Shown: positions 26,101-33,380 of the stretch, one piece after another
Layout of the letters: each line of letters opens with the position of its first letter
Numbering within the stretch: position 1 is the stretch's first letter
Source of the DNA: Candidatus Binatota bacterium
Lineage (GTDB): Bacteria; Desulfobacterota; Binatia; UBA1149; CAITLU01
Direction of reading: 5' to 3'
NCBI GenBank assembly: GCA_024276575.1
Contig: JAJRWY010000210.1
Location: forward strand, 1-33,863
DNA length: 33,863 nt
Made by a program: the position numbers and the translations under genes
The notes under the pieces: model-generated
What the model saw: the letters and a program-made list of their open reading frames with translations, nothing else
What the model was told of the DNA's origin: nothing
The model's database searches: none

Positions 26101-26849
26101 TTGTCGGGGCAGTTGGTGCCGTATCCTAGGGGGTCCACGTCTACGGTGGCGCACACGACCGGAACGCCGGAGAGCAGATTCACATAGGCATTGCGGATGC
26201 GCACGTCGGTCTTATCGTCGCCGGTGCCGGGTCCGTAGGGTGGGATATCGGCGCGACAATCTACGGGGTCCTTGAACAGGAGCTTTTCTTGACGCAACAG
26301 GCAGGCATGGCGCGCTCGAATGTCGTCCCGGATCATCGCAAAGGCGCGATTCCCCACCCCGCGCAGGCAAGTACCGCGGGCGTCACGATAAAAACGGTCA
26401 AGCGGAGGAAACTCCTTGGTCAACAAATCGGTGATGGCCGCATCCGCACTGGTTTTGATGCACTGTTCTACGTCGCCGGTGTCAAAAGGGGCGCCGGTCG
26501 AATCCACGCAGGCCCCCGGGTAATCGAGCAGCACTAGGTTGATTCCCGCGCAACTGCGCGGCAACGCACGGGTCAGGCGCGACTGGACAAGGATCAGACG
26601 GTCACGCAGCTTTTTGTCGCCTTCGCCGGTAATGCAATTGACGCTGGGCGGGATCTCCCCCTTGATGATGCGCTTGATGCAACGCTGGCGCGCCTGCATG
26701 GTCTGGTCGAAATGCCGCCTGGAGGCCGCTGCAATGCGCGCCCGGCACCGGGTTTCACGCGAGAGAGCCTCGGCTCGCGGCGCCGCCGCCAATCCCGCAA
26801 AAAAGCTGAGCAGCACCAATAATCCCGTAATCTTAGCGATGTTCTTCAT
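23136..26849 (-). CDS. Large secreted Cys-rich protein with ten DUF4215-type repeats
   Basis: A 1237-residue exported protein. Signal peptide: KITGLLVLLSFFAGLAAAPRAEA (about 6-28). Residues ~30-280 form an N-terminal region with scattered Cys that I do not recognise. From about 283 to 662 there are ten units that start CGDG or CGNG and contain EECDDGN or CDNG and a closing DAC..DC, the DUF4215 (Myxococcus Cys-rich) pattern; the Asp/Asn/Gly acidic loops suggest calcium binding with disulfides. The last ~570 residues hold further modules of the type C.......C..DADC..G.C, closing on GVGGCP. There is no membrane anchor. The ATG has no clear ribosome-binding site. Such proteins are thought to be surface or extracellular; binding partner and role are unknown. 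It is flanked by long gaps and appears to be a single-gene unit. Confidence 0.88.
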   Translation of the reverse strand: MKNIAKITGLLVLLSFFAGLAAAPRAEALSRETRCRARIAAASRRHFDQTMQARQRCIKRIIKGEIPPSVNCITGEGDKKLRDRLILVQSRLTRALPRSCAGINLVLLDYPGACVDSTGAPFDTGDVEQCIKTSADAAITDLLTKEFPPLDRFYRDARGTCLRGVGNRAFAMIRDDIRARHACLLRQEKLLFKDPVDCRADIPPYGPGTGDDKTDVRIRNAYVNLLSGVPVVCATVDVDPLGYGTNCPDNTGGPFSVFDLKECLFDQNREHAPLYIDVAFPSDPVCGNGRLEGDEVCDNGLDNSDTAPDACRSDCTLPRCGDGVVDPSSGDACDDGNNDDGDGCNANCIIEFCGDGIVNNGGSEECDNGAANSDTAADACRSDCTLPSCGDGVTDPANSEECDDGNTVSADFCSGLDADQPCQVEFCGDGIVQGGLLNEECDLGTGNNSNTTPDTCREDCKNFRCGDGIVDSGEDCDGDGAGNGGESAVCDADCSVAVCGDGTVNVSAGEVCDDGNTSDNDSCPSGALGNCLAFASCGDGIVCNDGATCDSGPGGGDEICDDGNQANDDGCDDAVAEGGNCSPTGCGNGVLTSGEECDDGNANSDSTPDACRTNCLLPSCGDGVRDPVTNGEPCDGTDTSGCASDELCVNNAGTCECSHQCPGFGELLLVSGATNACTTNADCRVGQCEPSLGVCLTVTSLDSGWTGLSHNADVNDNTLTRAFLECPGTGPVCGECNIVGVDPSPGNCRCNENIRMICDQPFEVDANDCNVGPCVDNVCVNDDKFPSARSCQSDSDCLLTCDCYFGAPFALSTSGVPACVVNRFAEDIVGTADVDLGAGSVTAKLRTIVSTGGNTTTDPCPKCGGTCSADSSFFCSADLDCSLGPCIDRFGTLGCFKDTNVSCAVNADCDLGSCNMDDVMGDGVRNGVCVGGRYEGLPCDVYANNTTFPTRTDGPGGAGYSLDCIPDPLTNVSGSGLRIELTQSTAESVMTATAECGGLIPGLKCPCKMCSSDTSVPCNSDADCAGQAGKCALVNSRSCLTTADCQNVDAGPCSGIGRCSGSLTVRCTVDEDCIIDGGACEPPTCSSTGGGSAAVPQPNKCTDGICVDVGGGKGECNTGPDDGFCDGVVRANGDPVLTCSSDGDCVETSTGVPGGAGDCTIQKRRPCFLDPIVATGIADPNNPVGATIFCIPPTSSGGINTVAGLPGPGRARNQGIATTFCRDNPEIRYEPGVGGCP

Positions 26850-27657
26850 AGTCGTGTTATGTGTCGCTTTGCCCCCGCAAAGGGGACTGCCTGCATTTCA
26901 GTGGAACGTTCAGCCGAACGCCCGAATATGTCCTGTTTCGTCGTCTACTGTCAATGCGAAAGCTCTGATATTACGCGTGTTTCGCTACCCCCTACCCGAG
27001 CAAGCCGCCAAGCCTCGATGACGCCGCACCGCTTCCACGATGCCAATAGAGCACAGCACCGTCCTAAAGCCGCGATCCGGCGTCTATTTCTAGCACAGGG
27101 CGGGACCCTATAGGTAGTGCGGGATGTTCGCACCCGGCCAGACGCCCCCGAAACAAGCAGTTTTGCCCAAGCGGCACCTTCGGTATGTCCGCGCCCAGCC
27201 AGACACCGCCGAGAACATCGACACCATCGACACCAAGGTGGTTCCCGGGTTGATAGGACTACACCCAGACAAACGCCGGGCGAGCTTTACAAGCCGGCGG
27301 GCGTTTCCAGTATTGGTTCCGACCCGAATCTACCTGCATGCCGGCACCAGCCCCGAGAGAGCGCTTTTGACTCGACTGGGGCCAGGCAGTACGCAGCGTC
27401 TCGCAGCCTTGTAGATCGCCGGAGAACGGCGAATCCATCTACGAGAAGCGTCGAACGACGGCGCGTGTGGGGACGGCGGGCGGAGCGGGAAAGAGGTCAT
27501 GTGCGTAAGAGGGCTTGGCCATACCGAAGTCCCGCGGTCCGCGTCTTGGAGCCCGAGGCCGCAGGTGAAGCAAATGAAGCAGGTGAAGGCAGACGACTCA
27601 CGCTTTGAACCCTGGAGTCCGGAACGCGAGCGAACAAGAGTTTTGGAGACTTGATCG
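26850..27657. other. 808-base gap without a convincing gene
   Basis: Open frames here are short, Arg-rich and lack any recognisable motif or ribosome-binding site. The gap should hold divergent promoters for the Cys-rich protein and the racemase gene. It contains a degenerate direct repeat at 27121-27217 and small local repeats (ATCGACACC twice near 27217-27236; GAAGCAAATGAAGCAGGTGAAG near 27567-27588). I cannot assign an RNA gene. Confidence 0.5.
27121..27217. repeat. Degenerate ~35-bp direct repeat, period ~61
   Basis: Segment 27121-27155 (GGGATGTTCGCACCCGGCCA...) is similar over about 35 bases to 27182-27217 (GGTATGTCCGCGCCCAGCCA...), with roughly 80% identity by eye. This is most likely an old duplication in non-coding sequence. 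Confidence 0.5.
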
Positions 27658-28797
27658 ATGACAGCACTACAAGGAATCCGCGTATTGGAAATGGCGGGGT
27701 TGGCACCCGCGCCCTACGCTGGAATGATTCTCGCCGATTTTGGCGCAGAAGTAATACGTGTAGACCGTGCCCCGGCCACCGGCCTCGGCGCCGACCCGAC
27801 GCGCGACTACCTCGCGCGCGGCAAGCGCTCGATCGGACTGAACATGAAAGACCCCAGAGGCGTAGACGCGCTGCTGGCCCTAGTAGAGACCGCCGACGTG
27901 CTCATTGAGCCTTTTCGTCCGGGTGTAATGGAAAAGCTCGGCGCCGGCCCCGAAGTCGTGATGAAACGTAATCCCAGGATCATCTATGCGCGATTGACCG
28001 GTTGGGGCCAGCAAGGGCCTTACGCCGCAATGGCTGGCCACGATATAAATTATATCTCGTTGTCGGGCGTCCTGAGCCTGCTCGGGCGCAAAGGCGAAAA
28101 GCCCCTGCCCCCGGTCAACCTGCTCGGAGATTTCGCCGGCGGCGGAATGCTATGCGCAATGGGTATCGTAATCGCGTTGCTCGAACGGACGGGCTCGGGC
28201 AAGGGGCAGATCATCGATGCAGCAATGGTCGATGGCGCGGCCAACCTGGGCACCTTCCTCTACGGATTCCATGCCGCGGGGCTTTGGTCGAACGAACGCG
28301 GAACCAATATGCTCGACACCGGCGCCCCCTTCTACGACACCTACGAAACCAAAGACGGCAAGTACATGTCGGTGGGTGCCATTGAAAATCAATTCTACGC
28401 ACAGTTGATCGACGGACTAGGCCTAGACGCCGAAGAGCTACCACATCAGATGGACAGAGATGCTTGGGCGCAGACCGCCGCCAAGTTCAGCGAAGTGTTC
28501 CTCAGTAAAACCCGCGACGAGTGGTGCAAAGTCTTCGACGGAACCGACGCATGCGTGGCACCGGTGCTCGATCTCGACGAAGCCCCGGCGCACCCGCATA
28601 ACATTGCGCGCGCTACTTTCGCGCCGGGCATCGCCGGCACGCTGGTGCCTGAGGCGGCGCCCAAGCTCTCGCGCACACCGGGTAAAGGGGCCGCATCCGC
28701 ACCGGCACCAGGAACGGATACCGAGGAGCTTCTGCGAGAAACGGGGATGAGCGCCGAGGAACTCACCGAATTGAAGACCGCAGGCGTAGTCGGTTGA
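27658..28797 (+). CDS. Alpha-methylacyl-CoA racemase (CoA transferase family III fold)
   Basis: A 379-residue CaiB/BaiF-fold enzyme that inverts the 2-methyl stereocentre of branched acyl-CoAs before beta-oxidation. The catalytic residues known from the mycobacterial enzyme (His126, Asp156, Glu241) have exact counterparts here: His128 in GHDINYISLSG, Asp158 in NLLGDFAGGGM and Glu243 in GAIENQFYAQL, all offset by two. The absence of a CoA-thioester-forming Asp at the usual transferase position and these residues together favour racemase over CoA transferase. The N-terminus GIRVLEMAGLAPAPYAGMILADFGAEVIRVD is standard. GGAG nine bases ahead supports the ATG. It suggests breakdown of methyl-branched lipids or sterol side chains, but no beta-oxidation gene is in view. 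Confidence 0.94.
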   Translation: MTALQGIRVLEMAGLAPAPYAGMILADFGAEVIRVDRAPATGLGADPTRDYLARGKRSIGLNMKDPRGVDALLALVETADVLIEPFRPGVMEKLGAGPEVVMKRNPRIIYARLTGWGQQGPYAAMAGHDINYISLSGVLSLLGRKGEKPLPPVNLLGDFAGGGMLCAMGIVIALLERTGSGKGQIIDAAMVDGAANLGTFLYGFHAAGLWSNERGTNMLDTGAPFYDTYETKDGKYMSVGAIENQFYAQLIDGLGLDAEELPHQMDRDAWAQTAAKFSEVFLSKTRDEWCKVFDGTDACVAPVLDLDEAPAHPHNIARATFAPGIAGTLVPEAAPKLSRTPGKGAASAPAPGTDTEELLRETGMSAEELTELKTAGVVG

Positions 28798-28816
28798 AAC
28801 GTAACCGCTTGGAACA

Positions 28817-28896
28817 GAGCCGGTTGATGGCTCGGGTGGAGCCGGTTGATGGCTCAGGTGGCGCAGGTTGACGGATCGGGTGGCGCCGGTCGATAC
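28817..28896. repeat. 22-bp tandem repeat, about 3.6 copies
   Basis: Units at 28817-28838 and 28839-28860 (starting GAGCCGGTTGATGGCTC) differ at one base; 28861-28882 is a third, more diverged copy (GCGCAGGTTGACGGATCGGGTG), and 28883-28896 a partial fourth. The array lies in the 225-base gap between the convergent racemase and HAD genes. It looks like a minisatellite or slipped duplication; with convergent neighbours a promoter role is unlikely. Confidence 0.85.
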
Positions 28897-29022
28897 AGTC
28901 AAGACGGGTGTCTTTCATCGACTGCCATTGCGTTCGGCCGGAGAGGACCACGCAATGGGACCAAGTATCGACCAAGTATCTACGTGCACTGACGGCGGAG
29001 AGCGCGTGGTTGTCCCATCGCT

Positions 29023-29691
29023 TCAGATGATTCCCAACTCAGCGATATCGATCTCAGCGAAAGATCCTACGATCAGATCGGCATCGGCGTAAAGATCCCG
29101 GTCCATGGCGGGATCGGGCATCGCCAGCACTTGCATCCCGGCCGCCCGCCCCGCGGCAAGACCTGAGGGAGAGTCTTCAAGCACCAGGCAATCGCGCGGC
29201 TCGGCCCCGGCATGAGCCGCAGCCGCCAGAAAAATGTCGGGAGCGGGTTTGCCATGGCGGACTCTCGCGTCATCTCCGCACACCACCGCATCGAACAGCG
29301 AAAACCACTCCCGGTGCTGCTGGGTCTTTAGTTCGAAAAGACGCCGTTCACTGCTGGTACCTACTGCCTGTGACAACGCGGCCGCGTGAACACGGCGAGT
29401 GAACATCTCCGCCCCTTCGATCTCGCGCGATTGGGGGAACAAACGCTCCAGACCCCGTTTACGGCGCTCGAGATACTCTTCGGGACTCAAGGGTAGATCC
29501 AACGCTGCAACCAGATATTTGGCTGCATCCAAGGAAGGACGGCCTATCATGTGGCGCTTTACCGACCAGTCGAATACCTTCCCATACTCGCCGGCTATTT
29601 GCTGCGTCACCTCGGTGTAAAAAGGTTCGGTATCGAGGAGCACACCGTCGAGATCGTAGATCAGGCAAGAGGGCCGTCGAGACAATTTCAC
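29023..29691 (-). CDS. HAD-superfamily phosphatase (pseudouridine-5'-phosphatase / beta-phosphoglucomutase-like)
   Basis: A 222-residue cytoplasmic HAD hydrolase of subfamily IA. Motif I is DLDGVLLDTEP with nucleophile Asp13 and acid/base Asp15; motif II is the TSS of VGTSSERR; motif III is the Lys of HGKPAPDIFLAAA; motif IV is EDSPSGLAAG. The helical cap (about 20-85) contains the segment MIGRPSLDAAKYLVAALDLPLSPEEY, like pseudouridine-monophosphatase and sugar-phosphate phosphatases. A phosphoglucomutase would also have this layout, so the substrate is left open. The start is GTG with GAAGG seven bases ahead. It converges on the racemase gene. There is a 181-base gap upstream of it with no gene I can see. 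Confidence 0.9.
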   Translation of the reverse strand: MKLSRRPSCLIYDLDGVLLDTEPFYTEVTQQIAGEYGKVFDWSVKRHMIGRPSLDAAKYLVAALDLPLSPEEYLERRKRGLERLFPQSREIEGAEMFTRRVHAAALSQAVGTSSERRLFELKTQQHREWFSLFDAVVCGDDARVRHGKPAPDIFLAAAAHAGAEPRDCLVLEDSPSGLAAGRAAGMQVLAMPDPAMDRDLYADADLIVGSFAEIDIAELGII

Positions 29692-29872
29692 AACTGAACC
29701 TTCATCGCCGCCATCACCGCCAACGCAGCCACGCAGCCGTTTCTACCCCTCTCCACGGATGGTACCAAGGCAGGCGGAGCCTGCGGAGCGCAAGGCTCCC
29801 GGATCGAAGTGACCGGCGAGATAACGACAGCCGGCAACGTTTGCGAGAGGCCACGGCTTGACGGGCCGGCGA

Positions 29873-30229
29873 TCAAAGCAGATCCAGCAGTTTATCCGGA
29901 GGACGTGCGATCACCGCACGCGTCCCCACCACGACGACAGGCCTCTGCATGAACTCCGGATGTTCGACCAGCAGGCCGGCGACTTCCTCGCTGCTACCGA
30001 GGCACACCGGCGATATTCCCGCCTCCTTGAACTTGGCATCCCCACTACGCACCAAGTCAGCAGGGTCGCCACCAACCATCTCGATCAATCCCAGTAGCGA
30101 AGCCCTGTCGAGAGGCTTCTCGAGGTACTCGACCACTTCGAAATCAAGCTCACGCTGCTCGAGCAATTCCAAGGCCCCGCGACACTTACTGCAACGCGGG
30201 TTGTAATACAGGGTTATTCGTCCATCCAT
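29873..30229 (-). CDS. arsC: ArsC-family arsenate reductase-like protein with a CxxC site
   Basis: A 118-residue thioredoxin-fold protein of the ArsC/Spx family. The N-terminal active loop is NPRCSKCRGALELL with the nucleophilic Cys13. Three Arg known to bind arsenate in E. coli ArsC have counterparts in LVRSGDAKF, MQRPVVV and AVIARPP, which supports glutathione/glutaredoxin-dependent arsenate reduction. The usual Ser or Thr three residues after the nucleophile is Cys16, giving a CxxC like that of the regulator Spx. Its start overlaps the end of the upstream sulfatase-fold gene by 16 bases, so translation is probably coupled. No arsenite efflux or ArsR gene is nearby, which weakens a dedicated arsenic-resistance role. 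Confidence 0.85.
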   Translation of the reverse strand: MDGRITLYYNPRCSKCRGALELLEQRELDFEVVEYLEKPLDRASLLGLIEMVGGDPADLVRSGDAKFKEAGISPVCLGSSEEVAGLLVEHPEFMQRPVVVVGTRAVIARPPDKLLDLL

Positions 30230-31548
30230 TCCATATAGCCCAAAGCGCTAAGCTGCTTGCTCAGCGACGGCGGTAGATCGGCCAACGTTTCTTCGTTGTG
30301 AATACTCAGATGCTCATCCAGCCAACTATCGAGTTGGGCGAGCAGGCGGCCTCCCTGTGCACTTTGCACCATGGGATGCTGCTCCCCTGGGTCGTTTCGC
30401 AAATCGAAGTACTCACGGCGATTCAGCGTAATCCAATCGATCAGTTTCTCGTAATCCCCGGTCAACGAGCGCAAGTGCCCCAATCCCTTAGCGCCATCGC
30501 CGCGCGTCGCCGTTTCGCTCACCACACTTTGCGCAGGCAACTCCCCGCCGGAAAGCGCGGCAGCAAGCGATAGTCCCGGTAGCCGGCCACGGCCGGCCCC
30601 GAGTATGTCGAGAATAGTCGAGGGAATCGATGCCGAGGCAGCCACCGTCGAACTGACGCGGCGCGGAGTAGCTCCAGGCACCGCAATTATCAACGGGACA
30701 TGCAGCACCTCGCGATAGAGCGTACGTATGTGAAAACAACGCCCATGTTCGAGGAATTCCTCGCCGTGGTCGGACACGAACACTATCAGCGTGTTATCGT
30801 GAAGGCCCATGTCGTCGAGTGCCGCGAACAAGCGGCCCAGGCTCCGGTCGCCCCGGTGAATCGCAGCATCGTATTCGCCAAGATAGGGGCGCAGATCACT
30901 GCGGCCTCCGCCGCCCTTACATATCTCGGCGATACCCCGAAGAGCTTGCGCAGGCAGATCCAAAGCACGGCGGTCAACCGGCTCGGACTTATAAGGCTTG
31001 TGAGAATCGAAGCCGTGAAAGAACATGAAGAAGGGCCGGTCCCGGTTGGCTTCGAGCCACTTGCGGGCGGGCTCTAGATTATCTTCGAAACGCCTTCCGT
31101 GAGTACGGTAGATGTCAAAGCCACGATCGAAGCCGAACTTGCGCGACATGTGCGCTCCGCCGGTAAACGCCGCGGTCGCATAGCCGTTTCGTGAAAGTAC
31201 CGAGGCCAAAGTCGGGACCCCGGGAGGGAACTTCTTGTGGCCGCTCATCGACACCACTCCGTGTTCGGCCGGATAGAGCCCGGTAAACATGGAGGTATGC
31301 GAGGGCCGCGTCCACGACGACTGGCTGATCGCGTTCTCGAACAGGACTCCGCGCGCGGCCAGAGCGTCGATGTTAGGCGAGGTCGGACGCGAGTATCCGT
31401 AGGCTCCGAGGTGATCCGCACGTAAGGTGTCCATCGAGATAAGGATCACATTGCATCCCGGACACAGGGCCGCTTCGTGCTTGGCGCCCGGAGAGACGAC
31501 GAGGAACACCGCCGCCGCAATCAACGCAAGTATGGCCGCCAGACGCAT
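30214..31548 (-). CDS. Sulfatase-fold hydrolase with Thr at the formylglycine position
   Basis: A 444-residue alkaline-phosphatase/sulfatase superfamily enzyme. A hydrophobic N-terminus (AAILALIAAAVFLVV, about 4-18) exports or anchors it. Metal ligands are Asp40 in LISMDTLRADHLGAYGY and the VFVSDHGEEF segment. The nucleophile loop reads SWTRPSHTSMFTG: aligned on the trailing TG, the Cys/Ser that is oxidised to formylglycine in CxPxR sulfatases is Thr80, and the Arg is His84. It therefore probably does not depend on formylglycine and could be a phosphodiesterase or phosphatase-like enzyme. AAGGA five bases before the ATG at 31546-31548 chooses this start; an ATG two codons and a GTG 14 codons upstream are alternatives. 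It heads a two-gene unit with arsC. Confidence 0.87.
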   Translation of the reverse strand: MRLAAILALIAAAVFLVVSPGAKHEAALCPGCNVILISMDTLRADHLGAYGYSRPTSPNIDALAARGVLFENAISQSSWTRPSHTSMFTGLYPAEHGVVSMSGHKKFPPGVPTLASVLSRNGYATAAFTGGAHMSRKFGFDRGFDIYRTHGRRFEDNLEPARKWLEANRDRPFFMFFHGFDSHKPYKSEPVDRRALDLPAQALRGIAEICKGGGGRSDLRPYLGEYDAAIHRGDRSLGRLFAALDDMGLHDNTLIVFVSDHGEEFLEHGRCFHIRTLYREVLHVPLIIAVPGATPRRVSSTVAASASIPSTILDILGAGRGRLPGLSLAAALSGGELPAQSVVSETATRGDGAKGLGHLRSLTGDYEKLIDWITLNRREYFDLRNDPGEQHPMVQSAQGGRLLAQLDSWLDEHLSIHNEETLADLPPSLSKQLSALGYMEWMDE

Positions 31549-31728
31549 GAACATCCTTAGAGTGTTATCCTTGATCAGACAACAATTCACGGCGCAAACC
31601 GCTTCCGACTCGTGAACTATCGTCCAATCAAGGTTAACTCAGACCGCGGGAGATTTCACGATTCGGTCCTGTCTAGATATCCTGGTTTGCGACGGGCGCC
31701 AGCATCGCCTTGCTGAGGTTAAGCTGCC

Positions 31729-31744
31729 TTATTCATGAAACCTC
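31729..31744. repeat. 16-bp word shared with the left-edge element
   Basis: TTATTCATGAAACCTC here is the exact reverse complement of 116-131. It lies in the 224-base gap between the sulfatase-fold gene start and the LON-domain gene end. Nearby are two short hairpins: GGAGC/GCTCC (31751-31766) and CGGAGCC-TAC-GGCTCCG (31781-31797), the latter inside the LON-domain gene 3' end. A 16-base match by chance in 34 kb is unlikely, so a dispersed repeat end is suspected. Confidence 0.6.
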
Positions 31745-31772
31745 GTCGCGGGAGCCGGAACGCTCCTGGCCG

Positions 31773-32459
31773 CTAGTTCCCGGAGCCTACGGCTCCGTCG
31801 ATACCAAGCCTCAACTCGGCCGCCTTGAAATCGATCATGGTGCGCAGACGAAGATAGCGAGACTCGACAGTGGGACATTCGAGCAGGCTTTGCTTCTCGA
31901 TGGCGGAAAAAGGCAGCGCCGCGCTCAAGTAGTTTACGGCCGTAGCGGAATCGATACTCGTCTTGGCCTCACGCAAGGCCTCCGAGCTACCGCTTCCGCG
32001 GGCCGCATCTACGAAATGATCGAGAGCCTGCTCGAGTTCCTTGCTCCAACGCCGTACGTCTTCAATGAGCGGGGGCGCTTCATACAAGGCTTGGGCCTTG
32101 ACCATCCGGTAGGGCTTATCGACTGCGAGTTCCTCGTGAATCCGAAACTTAACGGTCCCCTGCAGAATTATCAGAGAGCGCCCGTCGGCGAAGGTTTCGT
32201 GTTCAGCCACGCGTCCGGCACAGCCGGTCAAAAACACCGGCGGGGCTTCCCCGGCGGCCGCACCCCCTGAAGTCCCCGCTGCGCCAATAGTGCCCGCCGC
32301 CTTGAGCAGCGTCATCCCGATTACACGGTCACCATCCAACGCGTCGGCGAGCATCTCGCGATAACGCGGTTCAAAGATGTGCAAAGGAAGCAGCGTGTCC
32401 GGGAATAAGACTACTTCGGTAAGCGGGAAGATACGTATTCTATCGGGTATCGGTACCAA
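31773..32459 (-). CDS. Stand-alone LON substrate-binding-domain protein (PF02190-like)
   Basis: A 228-residue protein that corresponds to the N-terminal domain of Lon protease without ATPase or peptidase. The opening IRIFPLTEVVLFPDTLLPLHIFEPRYREMLADAL is the standard beta-rich start of this domain; VGMTLL-like (VIGMTLL), CAGRVAEHETFADGRSLIILQGTVKFRI and YRMVKAQAL follow. A helical C-terminal part ends with FKAAELRLG. Such single-domain proteins are widespread and their role is unknown; binding of unfolded protein is assumed. The start used is TTG without a ribosome-binding site, so it may be wrong by a few codons. It lies 30 bases after the DUF2063 gene and probably belongs to the same transcript. 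Confidence 0.87.
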   Translation of the reverse strand: MVPIPDRIRIFPLTEVVLFPDTLLPLHIFEPRYREMLADALDGDRVIGMTLLKAAGTIGAAGTSGGAAAGEAPPVFLTGCAGRVAEHETFADGRSLIILQGTVKFRIHEELAVDKPYRMVKAQALYEAPPLIEDVRRWSKELEQALDHFVDAARGSGSSEALREAKTSIDSATAVNYLSAALPFSAIEKQSLLECPTVESRYLRLRTMIDFKAAELRLGIDGAVGSGN

Positions 32460-32489
32460 TACACAGTAACTTAGCAGCAGGTTCCCCGG

Positions 32490-33380
32490 TCACAAATCAA
32501 GTCCGCTGACGATCCCCGACTTGAGCACACGGGCAAAAAGCTCCGCGGCCGCGTTCTCTCCAAAGTCCGGGAAAGATTCGGACGCGGACGACAAAGCTTC
32601 ATCTATCGACGACCCGCCGCGCAACAAAGAAAGGATCGCAAACGACGCCTCGTCTAGTTCCTCGATGTAAATCGCAGCACCGAGCTTGTATGCTAGAAGC
32701 CACTGGGCACCGCGCCAGTCCGGCAGTTCGCTTGCACATGCAGAGTGCCTGGCCTTCCAGATCTCGTGAATGGAAAAATCACTGCGAAAGAGCAGGCAAG
32801 CCTCCCCGAAACGCAACGGCGCGTCGGACAGCCGCGGATGCGAGGCCAGCCAAGCCGCACCGGCATGAGCGTGCTCGCGTTGGTGGAAGAGTTCTTTGAA
32901 ACTCCATTCGAAGCGCGCAAGGTCGGCGAGAAAAGGCCAGGACTCCGCATACTCGCTGCCCCCCACTAAAGCCGCAAACTCGCCACCGTAATCCGAAAGG
33001 TTGTGCGAATGAGACCGGTGTTGCCCAATAAAACGCCGGCATAGAGAGAAGAAGTCTTCGTCGCCCAGGCACCACCACAACGCTTCATAAGTCTCGCCAA
33101 GTTGTTCACAAAGACGCACCACATAGCCGTTTCGGTACACGTCTAAAGCCGCCCCCACGGATAATGTGCCGGCCGGAACTATCTGCGAAGCGAAACTTCC
33201 ATCGGCCGGTCCCGTCGCAACGCCGGAGGCTCCGTCGGAGTCGAGACCCAAAACATTGTCGAGTATGCAAGCGGCGAACTCGCGCTCGACTGCCGCTAAA
33301 TCATTCACTTCGCTCGAGACGGAACTCTCAACCGCTAAGGCCTGGCATGAACCGGGTTTCGATTCCGAAGACAACATCAT
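32490..33380 (-). CDS. DUF2063 (PF09836) partner protein of the MNIO enzyme, BufC-like
   Basis: A 296-residue protein of the family annotated as putative DNA-binding (DUF2063/PF09836). The conserved part has LDVYRNGYVVRLCEQLGETYEALWWCLGDEDFF, then LSDYGGEFAALVG and WPFLADLARFEWSFKELFHQRE. In known MNIO pathways this protein binds the peptide substrate and presents it to the DUF692 enzyme, despite the older DNA-binding label. The start is the first of two ATG codons (33378-33380); its A is the last base of the DUF692 stop (TGATG overlap), and AGGGG lies five bases ahead. The N-terminal ~35 residues are Ser-rich and less conserved. The gene clearly forms one unit with the DUF692 gene. Confidence 0.87.
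   Translation of the reverse strand: MMLSSESKPGSCQALAVESSVSSEVNDLAAVEREFAACILDNVLGLDSDGASGVATGPADGSFASQIVPAGTLSVGAALDVYRNGYVVRLCEQLGETYEALWWCLGDEDFFSLCRRFIGQHRSHSHNLSDYGGEFAALVGGSEYAESWPFLADLARFEWSFKELFHQREHAHAGAAWLASHPRLSDAPLRFGEACLLFRSDFSIHEIWKARHSACASELPDWRGAQWLLAYKLGAAIYIEELDEASFAILSLLRGGSSIDEALSSASESFPDFGENAAAELFARVLKSGIVSGLDL

Noticed and set aside
27117-27608. Rightward open frame of 163 codons in the 808-base gap
   Set aside because: Very Arg/Pro-rich composition, no recognisable domain and no ribosome-binding site; typical of random frames in GC-rich non-coding DNA.
28817-28896. Possible CRISPR array
   Set aside because: The units are directly tandem with no spacers and no cas genes are nearby.
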